8,589 nucleotides of DNA from Candidatus Fermentithermobacillaceae bacterium (GTDB taxonomy: Bacteria > Bacillota > Sulfobacillia > Fermentithermobacillales > Fermentithermobacillaceae). Position 1 is the stretch's first letter; every line of letters starts with the position of its first letter. A program made the position numbers and the translations under genes. The stretch lies in NCBI GenBank assembly GCA_012842105.1, contig DUTL01000124.1, forward strand, positions 1 through 8,589. The letters are read 5' to 3'. The notes below the pieces were generated by a model. The model was not told where the DNA came from, ran no database searches, and was given only the letters and a program-made list of their open reading frames with translations. This document shows positions 1-5,827 of the stretch, one piece after another.

Positions 1-221
1 ACAATATCCGCCATTCTAAGGTTTGCTTCACCTGGGTGATACAACATTTCGTGGCCTGCCCTATGAGGATCCACAAGTACGATGTGGCAATCGGACGGTG
101 GAAATAACGACGTACCTTTTTATGAAACCGATTGCCACATCGTACTTGTGGATCCTCATAGGGCAGGCCACGAAATGTTGTATCACCCAGGTGAAGCAAA
201 CCTTAGAATGGCGGATATTGT
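1..221. repeat. Perfect 94-bp inverted repeat with 33-bp spacer (fold-back)
   Basis: Bases 1-94 are the exact reverse complement of bases 128-221, with a 33-base spacer at 95-127. The match ends sharply at 94/128, because 95 and 127 are both A and cannot pair. The left arm runs to the window edge, so the repeat may extend beyond it. The right arm and the spacer are continuous coding sequence of the GTPase gene, while the left arm is only its antisense copy, so the left arm is the displaced piece. This is the classic form of a fold-back chimera from amplification or of a contig-end misassembly. A true genomic palindrome is possible but less likely. Confidence 0.95.
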
Positions 222-747
222 GCTCATCAACAAGATCGACACAGCTGATCCCAAGGATGTTGATCAGTTGCGCAACACAATAAGGGACGTCTGCCCCAAG
301 GCTGTAATCGTTGAAGCTGCTTCTCCGCTCATACTTGAAGATCCACAGAAGATTACAGGTAAGAAAGTGCTGGTCATTGAAGACGGGCCAACCCTTACTC
401 ACGGCGAAATGCCTTACGGAGCGGGAATGATTGCTGCCTGGAAGTGGGGAGCGGGTGAGACTGTTGATCCCAGGCCTTGGGCGGTTGGAAGTATCAAGGA
501 AACACTCGATAAGTTCAGCCACATCGGCTCGCTTTTGCCTGCCATGGGATATTCGCCAAAGCAGGTCAGCGAACTTGAGGAGACTGCCAACAAGGTGCCC
601 TGCGATCTGGTGATAGTTGCGACGCCTATTGACCTTCGCCGGGTAATGAAGATCGAAAAGCCATCGTTGCGCGTAAGATATGAGCTGCAGGAAATTGGAA
701 CGCCTGGCCTGGAGGATGCAATCAAGATGGCTGGCGGTATACTCTGA
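82..747 (+). CDS. Cyclic 2,3-diphosphoglycerate synthetase-like GTPase (COG2403 type), 5'-truncated
   Basis: This is the C-terminal half of a P-loop GTPase of the family annotated as predicted GTPase or cyclic 2,3-diphosphoglycerate synthetase-related. Seen in the sequence, counting from the ATG at 82: DGGNND at residues 5-10, DPHRAGHE at 24-31, a GEANLRMAD segment at 37-45 and the G4-like guanine-specificity motif NKID at 50-53. The N-terminal half with the Walker A loop is missing; family members are roughly 440-450 residues from memory, against 221 here. The ATG at 82 has no Shine-Dalgarno sequence and lies in the inverted arm, so it is not a real start. Family-like sequence begins at Asp5 (codon 94-96), exactly at the fold-back junction; the usual context, as I recall it, is W-D-G-G-N-N-D. 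In vivo substrate is unknown: in methanogens the relative makes cyclic 2,3-diphosphoglycerate, but most bacterial copies are uncharacterised. Confidence 0.85.
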   Translation: MWQSDGGNNDVPFYETDCHIVLVDPHRAGHEMLYHPGEANLRMADIVLINKIDTADPKDVDQLRNTIRDVCPKAVIVEAASPLILEDPQKITGKKVLVIEDGPTLTHGEMPYGAGMIAAWKWGAGETVDPRPWAVGSIKETLDKFSHIGSLLPAMGYSPKQVSELEETANKVPCDLVIVATPIDLRRVMKIEKPSLRVRYELQEIGTPGLEDAIKMAGGIL

Positions 748-807
748 GGAGTGAATTTATCCCGGCTTAAATGGGAATTCAGCAGAGGATTGATTTAACC
801 GCTTGAT

Positions 808-840
808 GGAGCGGCCTGGCCGGGGCCGCTCCTTTCCCTT
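808..840 (+). terminator. Rho-independent terminator after the GTPase gene
   Basis: A perfect 9-bp G+C-rich stem, GGAGCGGCC (808-816) with GGCCGCTCC (824-832), has a 7-base loop and is followed by TTTCCCTT. It lies about 60 bases after the GTPase stop codon and separates that gene from the glycosyltransferase. The T tract is interrupted by Cs, so efficiency is uncertain. Confidence 0.7.
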
Positions 841-867
841 GTTATGACGAATAGGTGCTGTCATATA
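839..867 (+). promoter_or_regulatory. Weak candidate promoter for the glycosyltransferase
   Basis: TTGTTA (839-844), a 17-base spacer and CATATA (862-867) lie just after the terminator and about 70 bases before the glycosyltransferase start. Both boxes deviate from consensus, so this is only a candidate. The octamer TAGCGTAA occurs at 866-873 and again at 908-915. Confidence 0.3.
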
Positions 868-934
868 GCGTAACACTAGTCTGGGCGAGAAAGAACTGAC
901 CCTAAGTTAGCGTAAGAGGAGGCCCACAGCCAGA

Positions 935-2932
935 ATGACAGCAGCCCAGACCTTATATGTCATAGCGTTTTCTGTGTATCTCTTATTTTTTTTGCTCTTC
1001 GCCAGGTTTTTTGTGTGGAAGCACTACAGTGAAAAGAAGTATTGGAACAGAAGGCCAAGCTTAGCAAAGGAGGAGCTGGAACGGCTTGCACAGAAACTTG
1101 GCAAGAAAGCCCCCTTCATAAGCATACTTGTTCCCGCCAGAAATGAGTCTGTTGTGATAGAAAACACCATACGGCACTTGGTGTCTCTTAAGTATCCTGA
1201 GAATTCATTGGAAATTCTCGTAGTGACAGATGAGAAAGAAATTCTGGGAACTCACAATGAAAGGCAAAATATTCTCAAAGAGGCACAAAGACTGATTGAA
1301 AACTCTTCACAAAAACATCTGATTGGATCCGAAGTGTCGCAGAAAACAAGGGAAGCTATTATTGCTGCCCTTAGCGATTTTGCGCTTACTGAATTCCTGT
1401 CTAAGAAATTTGAGGACGACTACTCCCTGGGAATTCCGGAATTGTGCCTGCTTCCTGCCAGGGAACGGCAAGTGATCGTAAGGGACATTTCAATTGAGAT
1501 CATCAACTGCAGGGGAACCCCCAAGATGAAAACCCTTCGCAGTATTATCAAGTCCACATGTCCTTGGTTGTCCGAGTTGGACATAGACAGGATTTACCCT
1601 GCCTCCCTCGCAGTATGCATGCCTGTATTGGCAGCCTATACCCAGCTTTTTGATGATACGAACTATCCGGTACTGAAGAAGGCTATCAATCATACTGCCC
1701 GGGCAAACCACGAACTCACCCAGGATATCATCCTGCGTATGACTGAATTCATAGCCGCCAGGGTAGCAACCATACTCAAAAGCGCAGTGAATACTGAAGA
1801 ACTCAAGAAAAAGCTGCTTGCGGCTTTGGAAGATATGTACCCTACAACACAGGAAATTGTAATCTCAGTGCAGGAAGACTTAAGGCGGCAACACCAGGCG
1901 TGCCCTGAGGTAAGACATATTGTAGTGCCTTTTGATTTTGATGGTAACCTGGGCGGTTCAAGGACCGGAATAAGTGTGCCCTCAACAAAAGGGAGGGCGC
2001 TCAACTGGGGGCTTGGATTTTTGAACCCGCGTTCAGAGATTTGCGGATTTTATGATGCTGAAAGCAGGCCTCACAGAGACGTGCTTTTGTATGTTGGGTA
2101 CAGGCGTTTGCTTGAACCCGCAGCTTCCAGGGTTCTTCAAGGGCCTGTATTTCAAGTGAGGAACTTTTACAGTATGAGCCCTTTTTGCAGAATCGCAGCC
2201 CTTTACCAGGCCATAGCCCATGATTGGTACCTGCCGTGGCTTTTTCGCACATTGCCTTTTGTAGGCGGCACAAACGTATTTGTCGAAAGAAAGCTGTTGA
2301 CCGAAATTGGGGGATGGGACTATACCGTACTTACAGAAGATTTGGAACTTGGAGTGAGGGCCTACTTGCAGAGATCAGCATGGCCCGAATATCTGCCTTA
2401 CCATTCATCTGAGCAGACGCCTCCCAACTTCAGGGCTTTCTTCAAGCAAAGGTTACGTTGGGGAACCGGCCATCTTCAGGTGGTAGACAAGATAGCAGGT
2501 GAGCCAATGGGGGAACCTGCTGAAAGGCACAAACTCAAGATCAACTTGATGATTAAAGGGCAACTGGAATGGGTCGCTTACCAGCTGGCCACTTTCGTAC
2601 CCCCTACTGCTATGGCCCTGCATTACAGAAACCTTCTGGATCCTCATGTAATACCACCTGCCGGGCAGTGGATGCTGAGTATGTTCTCCGTGGTTTACAT
2701 GGGTTTTACAATATATGCGTTCAAACGGTATAGCGGCCATCTTGATACATCAATTGAGCCCGATGGTCTTGGCGGTTGGCTGAAGGTATATATGGGGCTG
2801 CTGCTGTTGCCCCTGGCAGCGTTCATGTTTCCTGTGCCCTACACTGCCGCTCTGGTGCTCAAGACTTTTGGAAAAGAGCCAAAAGCGTGGGTTAAGACCC
2901 CCCGGACAGGAGAACGCAGGTTGGCCGTGTAG
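935..2932 (+). CDS. Membrane-anchored family-2 glycosyltransferase with large internal insert
   Basis: This is a processive-type (cellulose/hyaluronan synthase-like) GT2 enzyme of 665 residues. It probably transfers sugars from a nucleotide-sugar donor on the cytoplasmic face of the membrane into an envelope or exported glycan; the product is unknown. Seen: an N-terminal membrane helix at about 8-27; the start of the GT-A fold with PARNE (67-71) and VVTDE (96-100, first acidic site); then a largely helical stretch at about 104-322 that GT2 enzymes normally lack. The core resumes with DFDGNLGG (334-341), STKGRALN (350-357), DAESRPH (374-380, second acidic site), GGTN (444-447), TEDLELG (467-473, probable catalytic base Asp469) and QRLRW (505-509, the QxxRW motif). 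Hydrophobic helices follow at about 546-563, 578-596 and 616-640. The ATG has an AGAGGAGG ribosome site (915-922) 12 bases upstream. The gene appears monocistronic. Confidence 0.88.
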   Translation: MTAAQTLYVIAFSVYLLFFLLFARFFVWKHYSEKKYWNRRPSLAKEELERLAQKLGKKAPFISILVPARNESVVIENTIRHLVSLKYPENSLEILVVTDEKEILGTHNERQNILKEAQRLIENSSQKHLIGSEVSQKTREAIIAALSDFALTEFLSKKFEDDYSLGIPELCLLPARERQVIVRDISIEIINCRGTPKMKTLRSIIKSTCPWLSELDIDRIYPASLAVCMPVLAAYTQLFDDTNYPVLKKAINHTARANHELTQDIILRMTEFIAARVATILKSAVNTEELKKKLLAALEDMYPTTQEIVISVQEDLRRQHQACPEVRHIVVPFDFDGNLGGSRTGISVPSTKGRALNWGLGFLNPRSEICGFYDAESRPHRDVLLYVGYRRLLEPAASRVLQGPVFQVRNFYSMSPFCRIAALYQAIAHDWYLPWLFRTLPFVGGTNVFVERKLLTEIGGWDYTVLTEDLELGVRAYLQRSAWPEYLPYHSSEQTPPNFRAFFKQRLRWGTGHLQVVDKIAGEPMGEPAERHKLKINLMIKGQLEWVAYQLATFVPPTAMALHYRNLLDPHVIPPAGQWMLSMFSVVYMGFTIYAFKRYSGHLDTSIEPDGLGGWLKVYMGLLLLPLAAFMFPVPYTAALVLKTFGKEPKAWVKTPRTGERRLAV

Positions 2933-2962
2933 AGCAGGCCTTGACAGTGCAAGGCATTGCTC
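2932..2962 (+). terminator. Hairpin directly after the glycosyltransferase stop
   Basis: GAGCA (2932-2936) pairs with TGCTC (2958-2962), and inside it GCCTTG (2938-2943) pairs with CAAGGC (2950-2955) around a 6-base loop. The hairpin begins at the last base of the stop codon. No T tract follows, so it could be a weak terminator, a transcript-stabilising 3' structure or a Rho-dependent end. Confidence 0.4.
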
Positions 2963-2977
2963 AAAGCGCAACCGCAC

Positions 2978-3050
2978 AGTAACGCACGCACCATAACGCG
3001 GCATGTACCATGACGCGGGGCGCACTAACGCGGCACGCACCCTACGCACT
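2978..3050. repeat. Degenerate short tandem repeats, unit about 17 bp
   Basis: Imperfect copies built on TAACGCGGCACGCAC follow one another: a partial copy (2978-2991), CATAACGCGGCATGTAC (2992-3008), CATGACGCGGGGCGCAC (3009-3025), TAACGCGGCACGCAC (3026-3040) and a final TACGCAC remnant. The stretch is richer in G+C than its surroundings and non-coding on either strand as far as I can see. Function is unknown; replication slippage is the simplest origin. Confidence 0.6.
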
Positions 3051-3187
3051 GTAACCGCCCGGGTAATCGCCTCCTCTAAACGGTTGTTATGGACGTGCTA
3101 CAGCAAATCGGGATAAGATTACTTTGACGCACTCATGGAATCTGCAATGTCCGGAAGGAGGGTTAAAGCCGGAAGGCTTGTTGTGAA

Positions 3188-3460
3188 GTGAACTGGCAAA
3201 CTGTATTTTCTACCTTTACCGTAGTGTTTCTGGCTGAATTGGGAGACAAGACACAACTTTCTACTATGATGCTGGCGGCTTCAAAGAAAACACCCTGGAG
3301 TGTATTTCTTGGTTCCGCAATGGCACTGGTTCTGTCTTCGTTTATTGGTGTTTTGGTTGGAGATAGCCTCTACCGGGTGGTTCCCAGTCATATTATTAAG
3401 TATTTCGCCGGAGGAGCTTTTGTGATAGTTGGTCTGCTGATGATATCGGGGCGGTTGTAG
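3188..3460 (+). CDS. Half-size TMEM165/GDT1 (UPF0016) family cation transporter
   Basis: A 90-residue membrane protein. It has one copy of the family signature ExGDK[TS], here ELGDKT at residues 17-22 in the first helix, and three predicted membrane segments at about 4-22, 38-56 and 67-88. GDT1/TMEM165 proteins exchange Mn2+ or Ca2+, probably for protons. Most carry two inverted three-helix repeats, each with the motif, in about 200 residues; single-repeat prokaryotic members are thought to work as dimers. No second half-gene is adjacent: a tRNA follows at once, so a homodimer or a distant partner is needed. The GTG start at 3188 is preceded by GGAAGG (3171-3176) at 11 bases. A stronger AAGGAGGG (3155-3162) lies too far upstream, and an in-frame stop at 3164-3166 rules out an earlier start. 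No yybP-ykoY manganese riboswitch was recognised upstream. Confidence 0.82.
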   Translation: MNWQTVFSTFTVVFLAELGDKTQLSTMMLAASKKTPWSVFLGSAMALVLSSFIGVLVGDSLYRVVPSHIIKYFAGGAFVIVGLLMISGRL

Positions 3461-3464
3461 CATG

Positions 3465-3493
3465 TTGTGTTTCGACGAGGGTAGGGATATAAT
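3465..3493 (+). promoter_or_regulatory. Promoter of the tRNA-Arg gene
   Basis: TTGTGT (3465-3470), a 17-base spacer and a perfect TATAAT (3488-3493) place the start site near 3500, about 13 bases before the mature tRNA. This suggests the tRNA is transcribed independently of the transporter gene that ends at 3460. Confidence 0.7.
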
Positions 3494-3512
3494 CTCATAT
3501 AGCCACAGGTAT

Positions 3513-3589
3513 GCGCCCGTAGCTCAATCGGATAGAGCGTTGGCCTCCGGAGCCAAAGGCTGCGCGTTCGATTCGCGCCGGGCGCACCA
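3513..3589 (+). tRNA. tRNA-Arg (anticodon CCG)
   Basis: A 77-base cloverleaf. The acceptor stem is GCGCCCG (3513-3519) with CGGGCGC (3579-3585), the D-stem is GCTC/GAGC, and the anticodon stem TTGGC/GCCAA holds the loop CTCCGGA with anticodon CCG at 3547-3549, reading CGG arginine codons. The variable loop is AGGCT and the T-arm is GCGCG-TTCGATT-CGCGC. The discriminator A (3586) and CCA (3587-3589) are encoded. All stems pair fully. No integrase or duplicated 3' end lies nearby, so there is no sign that it serves as an attachment site. Confidence 0.97.
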
Positions 3590-3696
3590 TTCATGCATGC
3601 GGTTAAGCTGCGCCACAAATGACAAGTCCCTGAAAAAACGAAAGCCTTGTACCCATGCGTTGAACCAAAAGGATATTAATGTGCGTCAAATAATGG

Positions 3697-3715
3697 TGTA
3701 ATCATTCTGTAATCA
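3697..3715. repeat. Direct repeat TGTAATCA, 11-bp period, before the NYN gene
   Basis: TGTAATCA occurs at 3697-3704 and 3708-3715, one helical turn apart and just upstream of the ribosome site of the NYN gene. The first copy also reads as an extended -10 (TGG followed by TGTAAT), but no matching -35 is present. It may be a regulator site or chance. Confidence 0.3.
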
Positions 3716-3732
3716 ATATGGGAGGAAATATT

Positions 3733-4356
3733 ATGTCTCCGTACGGTTCATACCCTCACCCAAGAACAGGGGTATTTGTGGACGGTTGGAATTTCAAGTA
3801 TGCAACCTACGATGCCTTTGGAATTCAGGTTGACTTCACAAAGCTGCTTAACTATCTATCTGACGGAAGCATTCTCATAAGGGCTTATTACTACACAGGC
3901 GAGTGGACGGTTGAATCAATTGACCAGTATGTGAAGTTGACTTCCCAGGGCGACCCGGAAACCCTGAGAGACGAACTGGAAAACCAAAGACGCCGGTCCC
4001 AATCATTCTACAGATTCCTAAACCGGAACGGCTATATGGTTGTCCTCAAGCCGTTGAAGGTTTTTGCAGGCGGCACCATAAAAGCCGATCTTGATCTTGA
4101 ACTTGCTATTGATATGTTCTCTTTGGTTGATCGTTGCGACAAATTTATTCTCTGCTCGGGCGATGGTGATTTCGTTCCGCTGATCCGTGCCGTAGCCAAG
4201 CGGGGTGTACGGATCCAGGTGCTGTCAACGCAACATCCCGATGCTTATGCCAAATGCAACTTCAAGGCCGCAGATGAACTGGTTGATGCCGCCGATGAGT
4301 TTATCGAGCTTTATGATATCTTGCCTAAAATCACAAGGGACTGGTCTTCAAAGTGA
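3733..4356 (+). CDS. NYN-domain (LabA/DUF88-like) putative RNase
   Basis: A 207-residue soluble protein made of a single NYN/PIN-like domain. The family contains metal-dependent ribonucleases and RNA-processing factors. Seen, numbered from ATG 3733: FVDGWNF (15-21) with Asp17 and Asn20; KADLDLELAIDM (117-128) with Asp119 and Asp121; and SGDGDF (142-147) with Asp144 and Asp146, the last acidic cluster expected at the metal site. All expected acidic positions are present, so the enzyme looks active. I chose ATG 3733 because GGAGG at 3721-3725 sits 7 bases before it; an in-frame ATG at 3718 would have its ribosome site downstream of itself. The last 26 bases overlap the 3' end of the convergent minus-strand gene. 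The RNA target is unknown. Confidence 0.88.
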   Translation: MSPYGSYPHPRTGVFVDGWNFKYATYDAFGIQVDFTKLLNYLSDGSILIRAYYYTGEWTVESIDQYVKLTSQGDPETLRDELENQRRRSQSFYRFLNRNGYMVVLKPLKVFAGGTIKADLDLELAIDMFSLVDRCDKFILCSGDGDFVPLIRAVAKRGVRIQVLSTQHPDAYAKCNFKAADELVDAADEFIELYDILPKITRDWSSK

Positions 4357-4669
4357 AACGGACGTTGTCCAGCAAGGTACAAGAAATTTGATCACGCACG
4401 ATTTCAGGTAGATGTATCGGGAAGACCGGATCAGGGGCATTGTTTATAAGGTCGAATAATTTTTCGCCCAGTTCGCGATATGGACACAGCAGTTCAACGC
4501 TGGAGGTGGTTTCCGGGTATTGGCCGCCTGTCTGTATTTCCTTGAGGTGAGCTCTGATCAAATACGCCTCTGGATTCGTATGAGACTCAAACTCATAGCG
4601 GATTACGAACTCCCGCCCATCCTGGCAGTAATTTCGTATGCTTTCCTTCGAAACAGCTGTTCTTGTCAT
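4331..4669 (-). CDS. Hypothetical protein, 112 residues
   Basis: I do not recognise the family. The frame is open up to 4864, but ATG 4669 is the clear start: on the minus strand AGGAGG (plus-strand 4676-4681) lies 6 bases upstream, and the sequence beyond it reads like non-coding DNA. The product is soluble and mildly acidic, without signal peptide or membrane helix. Its N-terminal half looks beta-rich (QDGREFVIRYEFES, then AYLIRAHLKEI), followed by a helical CPYRELGEKLFDLINNAP (residues 61-78) and a beta-like C-terminus. Cysteines are at residues 15, 61 and 96, not in a metal-binding pattern. It ends inside the NYN gene on the other strand (26-base convergent overlap). Clean ribosome site and compositional regularity support a real gene; function cannot be inferred. 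Confidence 0.72.
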   Translation of the reverse strand: MTRTAVSKESIRNYCQDGREFVIRYEFESHTNPEAYLIRAHLKEIQTGGQYPETTSSVELLCPYRELGEKLFDLINNAPDPVFPIHLPEIVRDQISCTLLDNVRFTLKTSPL

Positions 4670-5036
4670 TACAATCCTCCTGTTCAATGCCAATCGGGTT
4701 ATTGTTTGAAAGTTGGCAGTGAGTCCTCCTTCTTGGGGATTGCTGTGGATTCCCTTGTGGACAACCGGGATTCGTTCGACAATTCCTGACAAAAACTGGT
4801 TACCCAGAATGGATAAATGGATTACAGGGTTTGGAAGTTCCCCAGCATAACCCGTTGCAGGCAACTAGTGCAAATGGCTGTGTTCCCGAAAAACATCGAA
4901 ATATGGCGAAATATGAAAACCGTGGCATATATCCGGATTGGGCTTGGAACACAGCGCACGGAGGCTTATTATTCTTATAGCGGGCAATAATGTTATCAGA
5001 TATTGATTTGTTTTAACCGCGAGGGGGGTAATCAAG
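4670..5036. other. Divergent intergenic region, no gene seen
   Basis: These 367 bases separate the minus-strand hypothetical gene from the plus-strand lipoprotein gene. They hold the ribosome site of the former and the promoter and ribosome site of the latter. A tandem pair of 10-mers, CGAAATATGG and CGAAATATGA, lies at 4897-4916. The open frames here lack ribosome sites and are not convincing genes. I could not find a good promoter for the minus-strand gene. Confidence 0.6.
4944..4972 (+). promoter_or_regulatory. Promoter of the FMN-binding lipoprotein gene
   Basis: TTGGAA (4944-4949), a 17-base spacer and TATTAT (4967-4972) predict a start near 4979 and a 5' leader of about 58 bases. The tandem 10-mers at 4897-4916 lie about 30 bases upstream of the -35 and could bind an activator, which is speculative. 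Confidence 0.5.
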
Positions 5037-5039
5037 ACG
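5023..5039 (+). promoter_or_regulatory. Ribosome site followed by ACG instead of a normal start
   Basis: AGGGGGG at 5022-5028 is a good Shine-Dalgarno sequence. Eight bases later comes ACG (5037-5039), which opens a typical lipoprotein signal peptide. From the in-frame stop at 5004-5006 to the TTG at 5061 there is no ATG, GTG or TTG in frame. ATC at 5031 is the other option, but it is only 2 bases from the G run. Confidence 0.5.
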
Positions 5040-5735
5040 AAACGCAAAGCAATATGGTTATTGGTGTCAAGTTTAGTGCTGATTATGTCAGTTACAGGTT
5101 GTGGCCCTAAGATATACAATGACGGCACTTATACAGGCGTGTCTACGTCTGACGACAAGGGTTTTGCCGTGGCTGAGGTCACTGTGAAAGGCGACAAGAT
5201 TGAGGAAGTCAAACTAACCGAATTTGATGCTTTGGCATTGGAAAGGGATATGAGCTCCTATGAATGGGAACCGGCCAGACTGGCTAACCGGGAGTTGCCT
5301 GCCCGTTTCATTGGCAGGCAGGATGCGAAGATTGAAGCTTACACCGGTGCTACCGCGTCATCGAACAAGTATATATGCGCAGTCTCTTTCGCTCTGGAGA
5401 AAGCCAAGAAAACGCCTGACATTGCCACTGAGTATTTTGATGGCACGTTCATGGGCAGGTCTGCAGCTGATGAAATGGGTTACGGTATTGCTCTGGTTAC
5501 TATTGAAAAAGACCAAATTACCGGTGTTCGTCTGCTGGAGGTAACTGCAGAAACCAGTTTCAGGGATTTTGCTACTTATTCATATACACCTGTGCTTCAG
5601 GCAAAAGAGAAACTGGAAAAAGCCATTGTGGAGAAAAACAGCCCACAGGTAGATACATTCAGCGGAGCTACAATTAGTTCTCAAAAGTGGATAGAAGCGG
5701 CGAGCAATGCGCTTAAGGCGGCCAGGCTAAAATAA
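5037..5735 (+). CDS. Lipoprotein with two FMN-binding domains
   Basis: An exported, lipid-anchored flavoprotein of about 232 residues, with two tandem FMN-binding domains of the RnfG/NqrC peripheral type. Such domains carry FMN on a Thr of the [ST]GAT motif, attached by the flavin transferase ApbE, and serve in electron transfer outside the membrane. Numbered from codon 5037: KRK n-region (2-4), hydrophobic core 5-18, lipobox VTGC with lipidated Cys22; repeat 1 at about 27-125 starting YNDGTYTG with YTGATASS (FMN Thr106); repeat 2 at about 132-225 starting YFDGTFMG with FSGATISS (FMN Thr212). The first recognised start in frame is TTG 5061, but this removes the whole charged n-region and has no ribosome site, so translation probably begins at 5037 (ACG) or the base there is a mutation or error. 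No apbE is in the window. A ferredoxin gene follows 92 bases downstream. Confidence 0.85.
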   Translation, partial: TKRKAIWLLVSSLVLIMSVTGCGPKIYNDGTYTGVSTSDDKGFAVAEVTVKGDKIEEVKLTEFDALALERDMSSYEWEPARLANRELPARFIGRQDAKIEAYTGATASSNKYICAVSFALEKAKKTPDIATEYFDGTFMGRSAADEMGYGIALVTIEKDQITGVRLLEVTAETSFRDFATYSYTPVLQAKEKLEKAIVEKNSPQVDTFSGATISSQKWIEAASNALKAARLK

Positions 5736-5745
5736 GTTGCTCTGC

Positions 5746-5765
5746 CTGACTACAGAAAGTAGCAG
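5746..5765 (+). terminator. Weak hairpin between lipoprotein and ferredoxin genes
   Basis: CTG-A-CTAC (5746-5753) pairs with GTAG-CAG (5759-5765) around AGAAA, with one bulged A, starting 10 bases after the lipoprotein stop. It is followed by AAATTGTGTT, not a true T tract. It could be a weak terminator and lies just before the ferredoxin promoter. Confidence 0.3.
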
Positions 5766-5771
5766 AAATTG

Positions 5772-5780
5772 TGTTATAAT
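5772..5780 (+). promoter_or_regulatory. Extended -10 promoter of the ferredoxin gene
   Basis: TGTTATAAT (5772-5780) is a perfect TATAAT with the extended TGn element, and no recognisable -35 lies at 16-18 bases, as is usual for this promoter class. The start site would be near 5787, giving a leader of about 40 bases. It allows expression of the ferredoxin independently of the lipoprotein. Confidence 0.65.
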
Positions 5781-5827
5781 CACTATCGTGAAATACTTCC
5801 TTAAATACACGAAGGGTGGGTGTAAAG

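Noticed and set aside
61..522. Open frame of 153 codons on the minus strand
   Set aside because: It lies antisense to the clear GTPase coding sequence, partly created by the inverted copy, and has no ribosome site or domain.
2978..3050. CRISPR array
   Set aside because: The repeats are about 17 bp, degenerate and directly abutting, without unique spacers, and no cas gene is near.
2933..3187. Manganese riboswitch (yybP-ykoY type) in front of the GDT1-family gene
   Set aside because: I looked for it because this family is sometimes so regulated, but could not find the conserved loop motifs; only tandem repeats and a possible CCTCCT/AGGAGG long-range pairing are present.
3513..3600. tRNA 3' end as an integration (att) site
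   Set aside because: No integrase gene and no second copy of the tRNA 3' end occur within the window.
4865..5128. Open frame of 87 codons on the minus strand
   Set aside because: It overlaps the lipoprotein promoter and signal-peptide region, has no ribosome site and no recognisable domain.
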